A stretch of DNA of 6,592 nucleotides from JAJFTV01 sp964426355 (GCA_964426355.1 CAYRRA010000216.1:1-6592), one strand, 5' to 3'. Counted from the stretch's first letter, positions 1 to 6,339 are shown. Program-made: numbers and translations. Notes: a model not told the origin generated them from the letters alone.

Positions 1-1
1 T

Positions 2-916
2 GTCAAACTTTGTGAGTCCCCCGGCAAAGCCGGGGGTTTTCCTTGAGGAAATAAAACCTACCCAAATCAGACCAACAGTGCCAATACTGAGGTAGAAAAT
101 AGTCCCACCTGCACGGGACAAGAACTCCTGCAAGCCATCAAGGGTCAACAAAGGCGACAGTAATCTTTCCATCCCAGGATAGTGTAATCTAGGCGGGGAG
201 CCGCTGATAGTCATCCGATCGTGCAGCCAGGGAACAACACCATATTTATAAGCAATAATCAGAGCTGCAATGCCCAACAAAAGAGCAAGCAGCAGACCAC
301 AGCGTCGACGAACCCAAGCAACATATGCGGCACTGATACTAATCGCAATTAACGAGGCGATTGCCGTTGGATGAACCCAATACAAGATGCCAGAGGCCAT
401 GCCTAGCAAAGCCCACATGATCGCCCCACCATGTACAGCATTAACTAACGCCAGCGTGACAAGCAAGAAAAAACACACAAAAGCAATTTGTGGGAACGAG
501 TAACCAGTCATCACAACCCACATGGGGTAGAGCGACACAAGCACTACTGCGGCAATCCTTGCCTTTAAATCGACATTATGCGCCAATCTCCGCGAAAGCG
601 CCCACAGCAACACGCCAATGCAGGCCAGTAATAGTGCATTGATAGCCTTAACAAACATCCAGACTGTATTGGGCGTATCTGCTACCAAAAAAGCAGGGGC
701 GATCAGCATAGAGTACCCTGCGTAATAGGAGCTGGCAAAGTCGTTATGAAAGCCTGCTATCGCTGCTGCGTTTGCAAGATAGCTTCCCTCATCGGCTTGA
801 ATCATAGGGCCCTGTATGCCGTAATTTAGAACAAAAACACCAATAGCACCCAGCACAGAAATTATTGCGAGCACAAAAACCTCACGAGTTTGCTGGGTCT
901 GATTATTTTTCAACAT
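2..916 (-). CDS. GT-C / GT39-like multi-pass membrane glycosyltransferase, 3' end outside window
   Basis: This frame is open for 305 codons from an ATG at 916 to the left edge with no stop, so the gene is partial at its C-terminus. It is strongly hydrophobic. Probable membrane helices lie near residues 13-31, 87-108, 119-138, 142-160, 166-180, 184-201, 206-224 and 268-289. After the first helix comes an acidic ADEGSYL motif (41-47), placed where GT39/ArnT-type enzymes carry the catalytic acidic residues of their first periplasmic loop. GT-C enzymes move sugars from polyprenyl-phosphate donors on the outer face of the inner membrane. That fits a DPM1-like transferase in the same operon, which could make such a donor. 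The start overlaps the upstream gene by 14 bp, suggesting translational coupling; its own Shine-Dalgarno is weak. The family usually has about 450-600 residues, so perhaps half is missing. A GC-rich hairpin at 18-40 lies in the frame, so the last residues seen could be foreign. GT-C fold likely; exact family and substrate unknown. Confidence 0.7.
   Translation of the reverse strand, partial: MLKNNQTQQTREVFVLAIISVLGAIGVFVLNYGIQGPMIQADEGSYLANAAAIAGFHNDFASSYYAGYSMLIAPAFLVADTPNTVWMFVKAINALLLACIGVLLWALSRRLAHNVDLKARIAAVVLVSLYPMWVVMTGYSFPQIAFVCFFLLVTLALVNAVHGGAIMWALLGMASGILYWVHPTAIASLIAISISAAYVAWVRRRCGLLLALLLGIAALIIAYKYGVVPWLHDRMTISGSPPRLHYPGMERLLSPLLTLDGLQEFLSRAGGTIFYLSIGTVGLIWVGFISSRKTPGFAGGLTKFD
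18..40 (+). terminator. Terminator-like GC hairpin with T-tract, inside an open frame
   Basis: A perfect 8 bp stem, CCCCCGGC/GCCGGGGG, with an AAA loop is followed by TTTT on the plus strand. This is the classic shape of an intrinsic terminator for plus-strand transcription arriving from the left. On the minus strand the stem is not followed by a T-run. The minus-strand membrane-protein frame reads straight through it. It may be a real terminator if the minus gene ends just outside the window or has been truncated, or it may be the end of a small mobile palindrome. Confidence 0.4.
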
Positions 917-1823
917 GGTCCGGCGCCTTTTTTGCAAATAACGCAGATGAGAAAAACACCAAATCCCCCACTACCGTCACAACTCGGCCCAACATAACCG
1001 CCAGCAGTAAATCAGCTTCAGCAATATGGCCTTTCATGAGAAACAACAGCACAACTTCACGAACACCTAAACCAGCCGGGGCTCCCGGTGTTACTAGCCC
1101 AGCCAGCCAGGCAATCACATAGGCGCCACCCAAGGGAACCCATAGAGCGGTTTCCCAGATAGATCGTTCAGAAACAAGAAGTACCAATACGCCCACAAAC
1201 AGCACACCCGAAACGGTCAGAAAGCACACATACCAAAAAAAAGCTCGGGCAACCAAACGACCTATGTAGCGCCACAAGCCAGCGGCCACAATACCAACCA
1301 CCAGCATAAAGGCTCCGATTCCCGGCAAAACAGCAACTGGCACCAACAAGGGTAGTAACAGCAGGCTAAACAACCCGCCGGTAACCGAAATCAGGCTCAA
1401 CTCCCACACCGACGACTTGGCCAAAGGCCCTGCGGGCAAGCCCGCAGCCATGCCCATCGCCTGCCGTCCTGCCAGATGAAAAATGTTTCCTGGTACATAT
1501 TTTGCTAACTGAGAGGTCCCATATACATTCACTAGCCATTGACGTGTTCTACTAACGCCGAAAATTCCAAGCAAATCACCCCAGGCGAAGGCAAGCATCA
1601 GATTGGCGATACCGTAAACCAGCGAGCAACAACACAACACCACCCAGTCAGCTATTTTAAAACCGTTGAAATCAAACTCGACGCTATAGTCGTGCAAACG
1701 AAAAGCAACAAAGACAATGCTGGCTATTGCGAGGGCGCTACCCACCCAGTGCAGGCACCTTATCAAAAGTGGAGACATGCTTGTCAACTCAATCTCGTTG
1801 TGCGGCACAACAGAATTGTCCAT
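903..1823 (-). CDS. Flippase-like membrane protein, lysylphosphatidylglycerol synthase TM (UPF0104/YbhN-like) family
   Basis: This is a 306-residue integral membrane protein with about seven or eight hydrophobic helices (roughly 26-44, 58-82, 148-165, 168-185, 197-217, 228-246, 272-298). Two stretches recall the LPG_synthase_TM family (PF03706): QLAKYVPGNIFHLAGRQ at 105-121 and VTPGAPAGLGVRE at 244-256. There is no C-terminal soluble aminoacyl-transferase domain, so it is the membrane-only form, often found in glycan and glycolipid clusters and annotated as flippase-like. A role in moving or handling a lipid-linked intermediate is inferred from family and context. The ATG at 1823 overlaps the upstream methyltransferase by 40 bp and has no clear Shine-Dalgarno. 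A second ATG at 1778 (residue 16), 5 bp after that gene's stop, is an equally possible start and keeps all helices. The stop overlaps the next gene by 14 bp. Confidence 0.8.
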   Translation of the reverse strand: MDNSVVPHNEIELTSMSPLLIRCLHWVGSALAIASIVFVAFRLHDYSVEFDFNGFKIADWVVLCCCSLVYGIANLMLAFAWGDLLGIFGVSRTRQWLVNVYGTSQLAKYVPGNIFHLAGRQAMGMAAGLPAGPLAKSSVWELSLISVTGGLFSLLLLPLLVPVAVLPGIGAFMLVVGIVAAGLWRYIGRLVARAFFWYVCFLTVSGVLFVGVLVLLVSERSIWETALWVPLGGAYVIAWLAGLVTPGAPAGLGVREVVLLFLMKGHIAEADLLLAVMLGRVVTVVGDLVFFSSALFAKKAPDHVEK

Positions 1824-2425
1824 GGTAATGGGGTTTTTATTTCCTCAATCATAAAATATTTAGCCACCAAAGCTACGAACCCTCGCTTTGACCAATGCTG
1901 CAGGTGCCCCGGTGTATTACCGTAATCGGCCATATATTTTCCCCGTGCCATATTGAGAAGCCGCCAAATTGGTTCCCGCGGCACACTTAGGATGATATTG
2001 TTAGTTGTGATGCTTTGCAGAGCACGCAAACCTTCTTCCGGGTGCTCCAGATGTTCGAGAACTTCACAGCAAACAACAAGGTCGGCACTATCTTTGTTAG
2101 GAGCAAGATCATAAACGCTGCGCACCTCAAAGAGTTCTTTATTTATCCCTTGTTCACTCGCGTTTGCTTGTGCCAATTCAATAACCTGTTTGGAAAAATC
2201 GCTCCCACGAGCCGCTATGCCAAGTTGCTGCCATTTCAGCACCCAGAAACCTTCTCCACAACCAATCTCATGAATAGTCGCTGGTTTTGCTTTCACTACC
2301 AATTCGGAAAGCGATTCGTTGAACCCCCTCATAATCCTGCGGACGATAGGGTTTTTGGAGCCGTATTTGTCGTACGCATTGCCGACAACAATGCCGTTTT
2401 CTTCCAAACCACATGAAATTTTCAT
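1784..2425 (-). CDS. Class I SAM-dependent methyltransferase (213 aa)
   Basis: The protein has a Rossmann-type methyltransferase core. Glycine-rich motif I is IHEIGCGEG (51-59), which binds SAM. A GSD motif at 74-76 marks the end of strand 2, and CCEVLEHLEHPEEGL (119-133) is the post-strand-4 motif typical of the Methyltransf_11/23/25 group. The C-terminal half contains WRLLNMARGKY (154-164) and GHLQHWS (173-179), a pattern I associate with methyltransferases in polysaccharide or glycolipid clusters. There is no signal peptide or membrane helix, so it should be cytoplasmic. The start at 2425 is well supported by AGGTGGAG seven bases upstream. It lies 29 bp after the preceding methyltransferase and overlaps the next gene by up to 40 bp, consistent with one operon. 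The methylated substrate is unknown; a lipid-linked sugar or lipid is plausible from context. It is not a duplicate of its neighbouring methyltransferase, sharing only the general motifs. Confidence 0.85.
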   Translation of the reverse strand: MKISCGLEENGIVVGNAYDKYGSKNPIVRRIMRGFNESLSELVVKAKPATIHEIGCGEGFWVLKWQQLGIAARGSDFSKQVIELAQANASEQGINKELFEVRSVYDLAPNKDSADLVVCCEVLEHLEHPEEGLRALQSITTNNIILSVPREPIWRLLNMARGKYMADYGNTPGHLQHWSKRGFVALVAKYFMIEEIKTPLPWTILLCRTTRLS

Positions 2426-2432
2426 TATCGAT

Positions 2433-2440
2433 CTCCACCT
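2433..2440 (-). promoter_or_regulatory. Strong Shine-Dalgarno for the 213-aa methyltransferase
   Basis: Read on the minus strand this is AGGTGGAG, ending seven bases before the ATG at 2425. It is the best ribosome-binding site in the operon and fixes the start of this gene. It sits in the only non-overlapping junction of the cluster. Confidence 0.75.
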
Positions 2441-2454
2441 CTACTCATCACCCA

Positions 2455-3039
2455 CTACAACCTTGCACTTGACTTCCCATAGATTAGCCTGCTTAAAATA
2501 GCAAATTGATTGAATCCAAACAAAAAACGCTTATATAGTTTAAGTTCAAGTCCGGCGCGATAAGCCGTTTTGCTAAGCAGTTCTCGGTCCAGCAACTCCC
2601 CATGCTCCTCGCTAGCATGCTTACTAAACAATCCGACAACAACACCATACTTATGAACCCAGTGACCAACAGGATGTGGCGTTGTAATCACAATATGAGC
2701 ATTCTCTGATTCAACGAGATGACAAACAAGATTTGCCAAAAATCTAAATGGATCATTGACATGTTCAATCACCGCGAGAGAGACGATGGTGTCGAATTTG
2801 CCATCAACTTTTGACATATCTGCTTCAAACCTATGGGATGGAAACCTTGCGCGTGCCAGCTCTATCGATAATAGGTCAACATCGAAACCAAAGTATGAGC
2901 CTGGCGATATATATTCAGCAGGCCCACCAGAACTGCATCCAACATCAAGAACTCTTCCGTTCAGGTAGGGTCTCACAACAGCAAATCTTCTTTTACGCAA
3001 GAACGGAGACAATAAACCTTCAGCTCCTTGGTCAGCCAT
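2455..3039 (-). CDS. Class I SAM-dependent methyltransferase (194 aa)
   Basis: This short methyltransferase shows motif I VLDVGCSSG (30-38), a GFD motif at 51-53 with the acidic residue expected to bind the ribose hydroxyls of SAM, and SLAVIEHV (87-94) as the post-strand-4 motif. ITTPHPVGHWVHKYG (118-132) follows strand 5. At 194 residues it is compact and lacks an added substrate domain. It is probably cytoplasmic, although basic and hydrophobic residues near the C-terminus (from about 166) could let it sit at the membrane. It starts inside the last codons of the glycosyltransferase (8 bp overlap) and has AAAGGG about eight bases upstream of the ATG, so the two are almost certainly co-translated. 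The pairing suggests it acts on a product related to that transferase, which is inference. The substrate is not identifiable. Confidence 0.85.
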   Translation of the reverse strand: MADQGAEGLLSPFLRKRRFAVVRPYLNGRVLDVGCSSGGPAEYISPGSYFGFDVDLLSIELARARFPSHRFEADMSKVDGKFDTIVSLAVIEHVNDPFRFLANLVCHLVESENAHIVITTPHPVGHWVHKYGVVVGLFSKHASEEHGELLDRELLSKTAYRAGLELKLYKRFLFGFNQFAILSRLIYGKSSARL

Positions 3040-4006
3040 CTTTCCTACCCTTTAAATGGTCGTGTTCATTATCATCACCCCGCCTCTTTACATCAAAACG
3101 CACCTCCTCCAGCAACTTACGGTTCGCCGCCAGAAGGTCCGCGAGAAAGGCCACCAGAAAAGTCTGAACACCCATTACCAACAACGCCCCTGAAAGGATC
3201 AACGACTGGACATGCCCGTCGCCTTTACCGCTGAAGTAATACCCAAGAAACCGCATACCGATCAGCATACCCAGCCCGAACAATACGGCGCCGATCGTTC
3301 CAAAAAACCGGAAAGGCCGGTAGATGACAAAGATGCGGATGATGGTAACAATGCTGCGCTTGATGTATGACGGGATGCTCTTCAGCAGTCGTGATGGACG
3401 AAGATCTTCGTTGACCCGCACAGGCACCGAGGTGATCGCCATATTATTATGCCCGGCCTGTATAATGGTTTCGAGCGTATAGGTGTATTCGCTAAACACC
3501 ACCAGCCGCTGTGCCACCTCGCGACTCATCGCACGAAATCCGCTTGGTGCATCGGGAATATCCGTCTTGCTAGCGACACGAACCACCCAACTACCAAGCT
3601 TCTGCAAAAACTTCTTGACGGGAGAGAAGTGCTCGATTGTCTCGATAGGTCGCGCACCTACAACAATATCAGCAATGCCCTCAACAATTGGCGCCGTTAA
3701 CGCGGGAATATCTTCTGCATTATACTGATTGTCCGCATCAGTGTTGACAATAACGTCCGCACCCAGCCGCAGGCAGGCATTCAGGCCGGTCATAAAGCCA
3801 CGCGCCAGTCCCTGGTTGCGGGTATGGCGCACGACATGATCAACCCCATTCGCCTTTGCGACTTCGACTGTATTGTCACTGCTCCCATCATCAATAATCA
3901 GCCATTCGACGGTATCGAACCCGGACACTTGGCGCGGTAACGCGGCCAAAGCGATCGCCAAAGTTCCCGCTTCGTTGTAACAAGGCAACTGAATTATTAG
4001 TTTCAA
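3032..4006 (-). CDS. DPM1-like family 2 glycosyltransferase with two C-terminal membrane helices
   Basis: The N-terminal 210 residues form a GT-A family 2 catalytic domain: PCYNE at 8-12, DDGSSD at 39-44 (nucleotide binding), NTDADNQ at 88-94 with the metal-binding DxD, and DAPSGFRAMSRE at 152-163, recalling the acceptor-side region of dolichyl- or polyprenyl-phosphate sugar transferases. Helices at about 232-258 and 266-292 anchor it to the membrane, followed by a charged tail. Such enzymes transfer a sugar from a nucleotide donor to a polyprenyl phosphate at the inner face of the membrane, here perhaps supplying the GT-C protein downstream. The 324 residues are normal for the bacterial family. 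The start is TTG at 4006, giving the usual MKLIIQ-type N-terminus; no ATG fits. An AAGG at 4017-4020 is the only visible Shine-Dalgarno. This is the first gene of the operon, and a truncated transposase ends 12 bp upstream. It overlaps the next gene by 8 bp. Confidence 0.88.
   Translation of the reverse strand: MKLIIQLPCYNEAGTLAIALAALPRQVSGFDTVEWLIIDDGSSDNTVEVAKANGVDHVVRHTRNQGLARGFMTGLNACLRLGADVIVNTDADNQYNAEDIPALTAPIVEGIADIVVGARPIETIEHFSPVKKFLQKLGSWVVRVASKTDIPDAPSGFRAMSREVAQRLVVFSEYTYTLETIIQAGHNNMAITSVPVRVNEDLRPSRLLKSIPSYIKRSIVTIIRIFVIYRPFRFFGTIGAVLFGLGMLIGMRFLGYYFSGKGDGHVQSLILSGALLVMGVQTFLVAFLADLLAANRKLLEEVRFDVKRRGDDNEHDHLKGRKDG
3048..3053 (-). promoter_or_regulatory. Shine-Dalgarno for the 194-aa methyltransferase, inside the upstream gene
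   Basis: The minus strand reads AAAGGG eight bases before the ATG at 3039. It lies within the last codons of the glycosyltransferase, which supports the overlapping start and translational coupling. Confidence 0.6.
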
Positions 4007-4016
4007 TTTATAATAA

Positions 4017-4020
4017 CCTT
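4017..4020 (-). promoter_or_regulatory. Weak Shine-Dalgarno for the glycosyltransferase, overlapping a transposase stop
   Basis: AAGG on the minus strand lies ten bases before the TTG start at 4006 and shares bases with the TAA stop (4019-4021) of the broken IS1595 transposase. It is the only candidate ribosome-binding site I see for the operon's first gene. Confidence 0.35.
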
Positions 4021-4752
4021 ATACTTCTTGCCATATCTTTTCGGTCGCATGCGAAGCCCTTATCGTACGTAAATTTTTGTTTGGTGGCGTGACCTTTTCG
4101 TGAATGTAACCATCCTCTGTGATAATATTGTACCCTTTCCATTCGTCAGTGCGTACTATCGAGCCCGGTTCAACGAATTGACGTATAGAGCTTCTCAGAC
4201 TTTCTCCAGAAGCATCATGTATGATGCAAAGCCGAATTCTTCCAATACGCTTGCCATCAACTTGGGCCATGACAAGCACCAGAGATTTTCCATAAACTCC
4301 ACGCCCTCGGTTGCCTGCTTTTTTCCCTCCGATAAAGGTCTCGTCTACCTGGATAATTTCGGAAAGTTTCTCTCGGCCAGGTCGCACCATTGCTCGACGT
4401 AACTTATGCATCCAAGACCAAGCTGTTCGATAACTACCAAGACCAAGAACACGCTGAAGACCAAGTGCATTAGCTCCATATTGCTGGCTCGTGATATGCC
4501 AAATAGCACGAAACCAGAGACGAAGAGGCTTTTTTGTGTCTTGAAATATTGTCCCAGCTGTTACCGAAGCCTGAGAAAAGCATGCTTACATTCAAGCAAG
4601 CCATTCGAGTGAGCCCAATGCCCATCGTGGTTGCAACGAGGACAATAGAAGCCATCAGGCCAGCGAAGCTGCAACAAATACTTGCGGCATGCGTCCTCAG
4701 TCCCGAATCGGTCTTCGAGTTCGAACAGTGTCCTTGGGAGGTTCTCCTTCAT
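4019..4752 (-). pseudogene. IS1595-family (ISXO2-like) transposase, frameshifted and C-terminally truncated
   Basis: From the ATG at 4752 the first frame gives the IS1595 N-terminal zinc ribbon, with CPRC at 37-40 and a third Cys at 55 (LLECK), then leaves frame and stops at 4561. A second frame starting at the fourth Cys (TGC, 4580-4582) reads QASVTAGTIF and then LGLQRVLGLGSYRTAW, typical of this family, and stays open to 4019 through the catalytic domain (QVDETFIGG near 4340, RTDEWKGYN near 4140). Between the third and fourth Cys only five bases stand where six are needed, so one base has been lost around 4583-4587. Adding one base would restore 244 codons. The C-terminal region that usually follows, with an LLKRWLLGTHQG-type stretch and YLDEFTFRFNRR, is absent, so the protein would still be roughly 60-80 residues short. 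Probably inactive. A sequencing error could explain the frameshift but not the truncation. Confidence 0.85.
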
Positions 4753-4800
4753 CAATCAGGAATTTGTGGACAAAACTTACAGGAGTCAAGTGCATACCCC
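4019..4800 (-). mobile_element. Truncated IS1595-family insertion sequence
   Basis: The transposase-proximal end seems to lie near 4800, where the minus strand begins GGGGTATGCACTTGACTCC and leads through an AT-rich leader to the transposase ATG at 4752. No inverted copy of that end appears on the other side: sequence recognisable as the element stops with the shortened transposase at 4019, next to the glycosyltransferase. One terminal repeat and the 3' end of the element are therefore missing, and the copy should be immobile. The exact right boundary is inferred from sequence character, not from a paired repeat. Confidence 0.6.
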
Positions 4801-4862
4801 AATTTGTTTATATAAGGCATCCAACAAAAAACTATGGTCGCTTCATCCATATGGTGGCGTTA
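4801..4862. other. Short non-coding spacer between two IS remnants
   Basis: These 62 bases separate the probable end of the truncated IS1595 element from the stop of the second IS1595 remnant. The part next to the stop (GGTGGCGTTACTATC on the plus strand, from about 4853) may be the terminal region of the second element. The rest is AT-rich. I see no gene or clear promoter. Confidence 0.4.
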
Positions 4863-5096
4863 CTATCTCCTTAACTCCGCATAGGTGACGGTGGACGAGC
4901 CATCGCAGGCGCGCAAGAGGCGGTCAAAAACCTGCCCAGGCCAGTATCGGCGGTTGAAGCGGTAGCAGTACTCGTCCAAATACCTCTGCAGATGCTTCTT
5001 CATGACTCCGTGAAAGGTCCCGAGTATGAAGGCTTTTGCATTGGAGACCAATATGTTGACCCATTTCAGGACATCGAACTTCGGCTCTCCCTTCTT
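4863..5096 (-). pseudogene. C-terminal remnant of a second IS1595-family transposase
   Basis: An open stretch of 77 codons ends with TAG at 4863. It reads LKWVNILVSNAKAFILGT, then KKHLQRYLDEYCYRFNRR, then QVFDRLLRAC and VTYAEL, which I recognise as the C-terminal part of IS1595-family transposases of the group that ends VTYAEL. The zinc ribbon and catalytic core are missing. Upstream the frame runs into the end of the ISAzo13 element at 5098 and meets a stop inside it. The remnant cannot be the missing C-terminus of the other IS1595 copy: it lies upstream of that copy's N-terminus, and its wording differs from the ISXO2-like C-terminus. There is no independent start; it is not a functional gene. 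Confidence 0.75.
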
Positions 5097-5097
5097 A

Positions 5098-5113
5098 GGA
5101 TGCTTTCAAAAAT
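5098..5113 (+). repeat. Left terminal inverted repeat of the ISAzo13-family element
   Basis: GGATGCTTTCAAAAAT. It shares GGA at the outer edge and TTCAAAAAT at the inner edge with the other end in inverted orientation; the four bases between differ. The inner base touches the transposase stop codon. Confidence 0.6.
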
Positions 5114-6339
5114 TAAGCATGCTTTTTGAGGGCATAGTTCCAATCGCCATGAAAGGAGTCCGTATGAAGATTGAGAGCCCTCATTTCGATGTCAGGCACC
5201 TTGATCCCTTTCGGATAATGATTCGTATCCAAAGCTGCACGAACCTTCAGCCCCGTGCGTGTTGTTGTGGATTGAATCAAATTGATGATAACCTCGTGAC
5301 TAACAAGCGGACGGCCACGCCAGTTCAAGCTTATAGCGCTGAATAGCCGATGCTTTATTTTATTCCATTTGCTGGTCCCAGGTGGAAAATGACTGACGTG
5401 AATCTCTAAGCCAATTTCGTTGGCGAGCTTCTGCAACTCAACTTTCCAAAGCCTTATTCGGGAACCGTTGCTTCCACCGCTGTCAGCCGTTATCATCAGG
5501 CGCGTAGCATCAGGATACCTTTCCTTGCCCATCATATTCCACCAACGGCGAATGCTTTCCACAGCAAAAACCGCCGTGTCATGATCCGTGCCGACGTTCA
5601 CCCATGCCTCGTTATGCTTCAAGTCGTATACACCGTAGGGTGCGACTTTGCCCAGTTCTTTGTCCATAAAGTCATGAACATTGACCTTTACCGGATCGCC
5701 CTTGGGTCGGTAGGCCTTTCCGCTGTTTTTAAAAGGCCCGACAAGTTCTTTTTTCTTGGTGTCTACAGAGATGACAGGCTGTCCGTTCTCATGAAATTCC
5801 TTCGCCCGTGTGGCAATATACTGAAATTGGGCATCCCGATCCGGATGAGAAGCTCCCTCAAGGGTCTTTTTGTTGCCTTGAAGACTATAGCCCTGCTCAG
5901 CAAGCAATGCTCCAACCGTGACATGCCCAACCTTGTGGCCGCGTGCTTGCAAGGCCGAGGCAAGCTTCCGAAGACTTTGCGTTGTCCACAAAAGTGGAGA
6001 TTCTGGATCACCCATCGTCCCAACTTCAACCAATTGTTTCAACGCATCGAGCAAGGCATCGCCCGTTTCCTTGAGGGGCTTTCTCCCTGCACCTGCGCGA
6101 CGAATCCGGCCAGTGGTTGCAATGGGGGATTCTAATGCAAGCTCTTTTATACCTTTGGCAATTACACTACGCGACAGGCCTGTTACTGCGTGAACAAGCT
6201 TGAGTCCTCCCCGACCATAGGCTTTAGCTTCGGAAGCCGCCCACAGCCTACGCCCTTTTTCATCAAGATGCGGCCAGATTGCCTGTTGCCTGAGGAGCAT
6301 TCGTTTATTCTCGTGCATAACCTGCAATGTGCCAGCCAT
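5113..6339 (-). CDS. ISAzo13-family transposase with probable catalytic Glu-to-Lys change
   Basis: The 408-residue protein is full length for ISAzo13-family (Rhodopirellula-type DDE, PF07592) transposases. An N-terminal helix-turn-helix-like region includes LKLVHAVTGLSRSVIAKGI (46-64). The DDE core shows ISVDTKKKELVGPFKN (190-205) with Asp193, ITADSGGSNGSR (283-294) with Asp286, and FPPGTSKWNKI (318-328). The family motif continues as WNKIEHRLFS, where Glu is the third catalytic residue. Here position 329 is Lys, encoded by AAG at 5353-5355, one G-to-A change from GAG. The C-terminal WRGRPLVSHEV (340-350), TTTRTGLKVRA (358-368) and FHGDWNY (396-402) are intact. The reading frame is otherwise undamaged, so loss of activity, if true, looks recent. 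Start: ATG at 6339; an ATG at 6318 (residue 8) is also possible, and neither has a good Shine-Dalgarno. Family call is firm; inactivation is inferred. Confidence 0.9.
   Translation of the reverse strand: MAGTLQVMHENKRMLLRQQAIWPHLDEKGRRLWAASEAKAYGRGGLKLVHAVTGLSRSVIAKGIKELALESPIATTGRIRRAGAGRKPLKETGDALLDALKQLVEVGTMGDPESPLLWTTQSLRKLASALQARGHKVGHVTVGALLAEQGYSLQGNKKTLEGASHPDRDAQFQYIATRAKEFHENGQPVISVDTKKKELVGPFKNSGKAYRPKGDPVKVNVHDFMDKELGKVAPYGVYDLKHNEAWVNVGTDHDTAVFAVESIRRWWNMMGKERYPDATRLMITADSGGSNGSRIRLWKVELQKLANEIGLEIHVSHFPPGTSKWNKIKHRLFSAISLNWRGRPLVSHEVIINLIQSTTTRTGLKVRAALDTNHYPKGIKVPDIEMRALNLHTDSFHGDWNYALKKHA

Noticed and set aside
865..1122. Plus-strand 85-codon frame antisense to the flippase-like gene
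   Set aside because: Low-complexity Ser/Thr/Pro composition typical of antisense frames; no ribosome-binding site or homologous motif seen.
1430..1447. Perfect 8 bp inverted repeat CTGCGGGC..GCCCGCAG, next to a GGCCAAAGGCC repeat
   Set aside because: It lies in the middle of the flippase-like gene, encodes an ordinary Ala-Gly-Leu-Pro-Ala-Gly stretch, and has no T-run on either side; probably chance in GC-rich codons.
2811..3234. Several plus-strand frames across the methyltransferase/glycosyltransferase junction
   Set aside because: All are antisense to strongly supported genes and carry compositions typical of shadow frames.
4007..4045. AT-rich TATAAGGTTATTATAAA stretch upstream of the glycosyltransferase as a possible promoter -10 element
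   Set aside because: It lies almost on the start codon, leaving no room for a leader, and no convincing -35 sequence is found at the right distance.
4470..4655. Minus-strand 61-codon frame overlapping the IS1595 transposase
   Set aside because: It is the wrong frame of the broken transposase; the family motifs are in the other two segments joined by a one-base shift.
4019..5097. The two IS1595 pieces as one rearranged transposase (C-terminal piece upstream, N-terminal piece downstream)
   Set aside because: The C-terminal piece belongs to a different IS1595 subgroup by its motifs (VTYAEL ending), so they cannot be halves of one protein, though this rests on recall rather than alignment.
5581..6135. 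Plus-strand 184-codon open frame inside the ISAzo13 transposase gene
   Set aside because: It is fully antisense to a well-recognised transposase, shows no recognisable family motif, and is best explained as a shadow frame.
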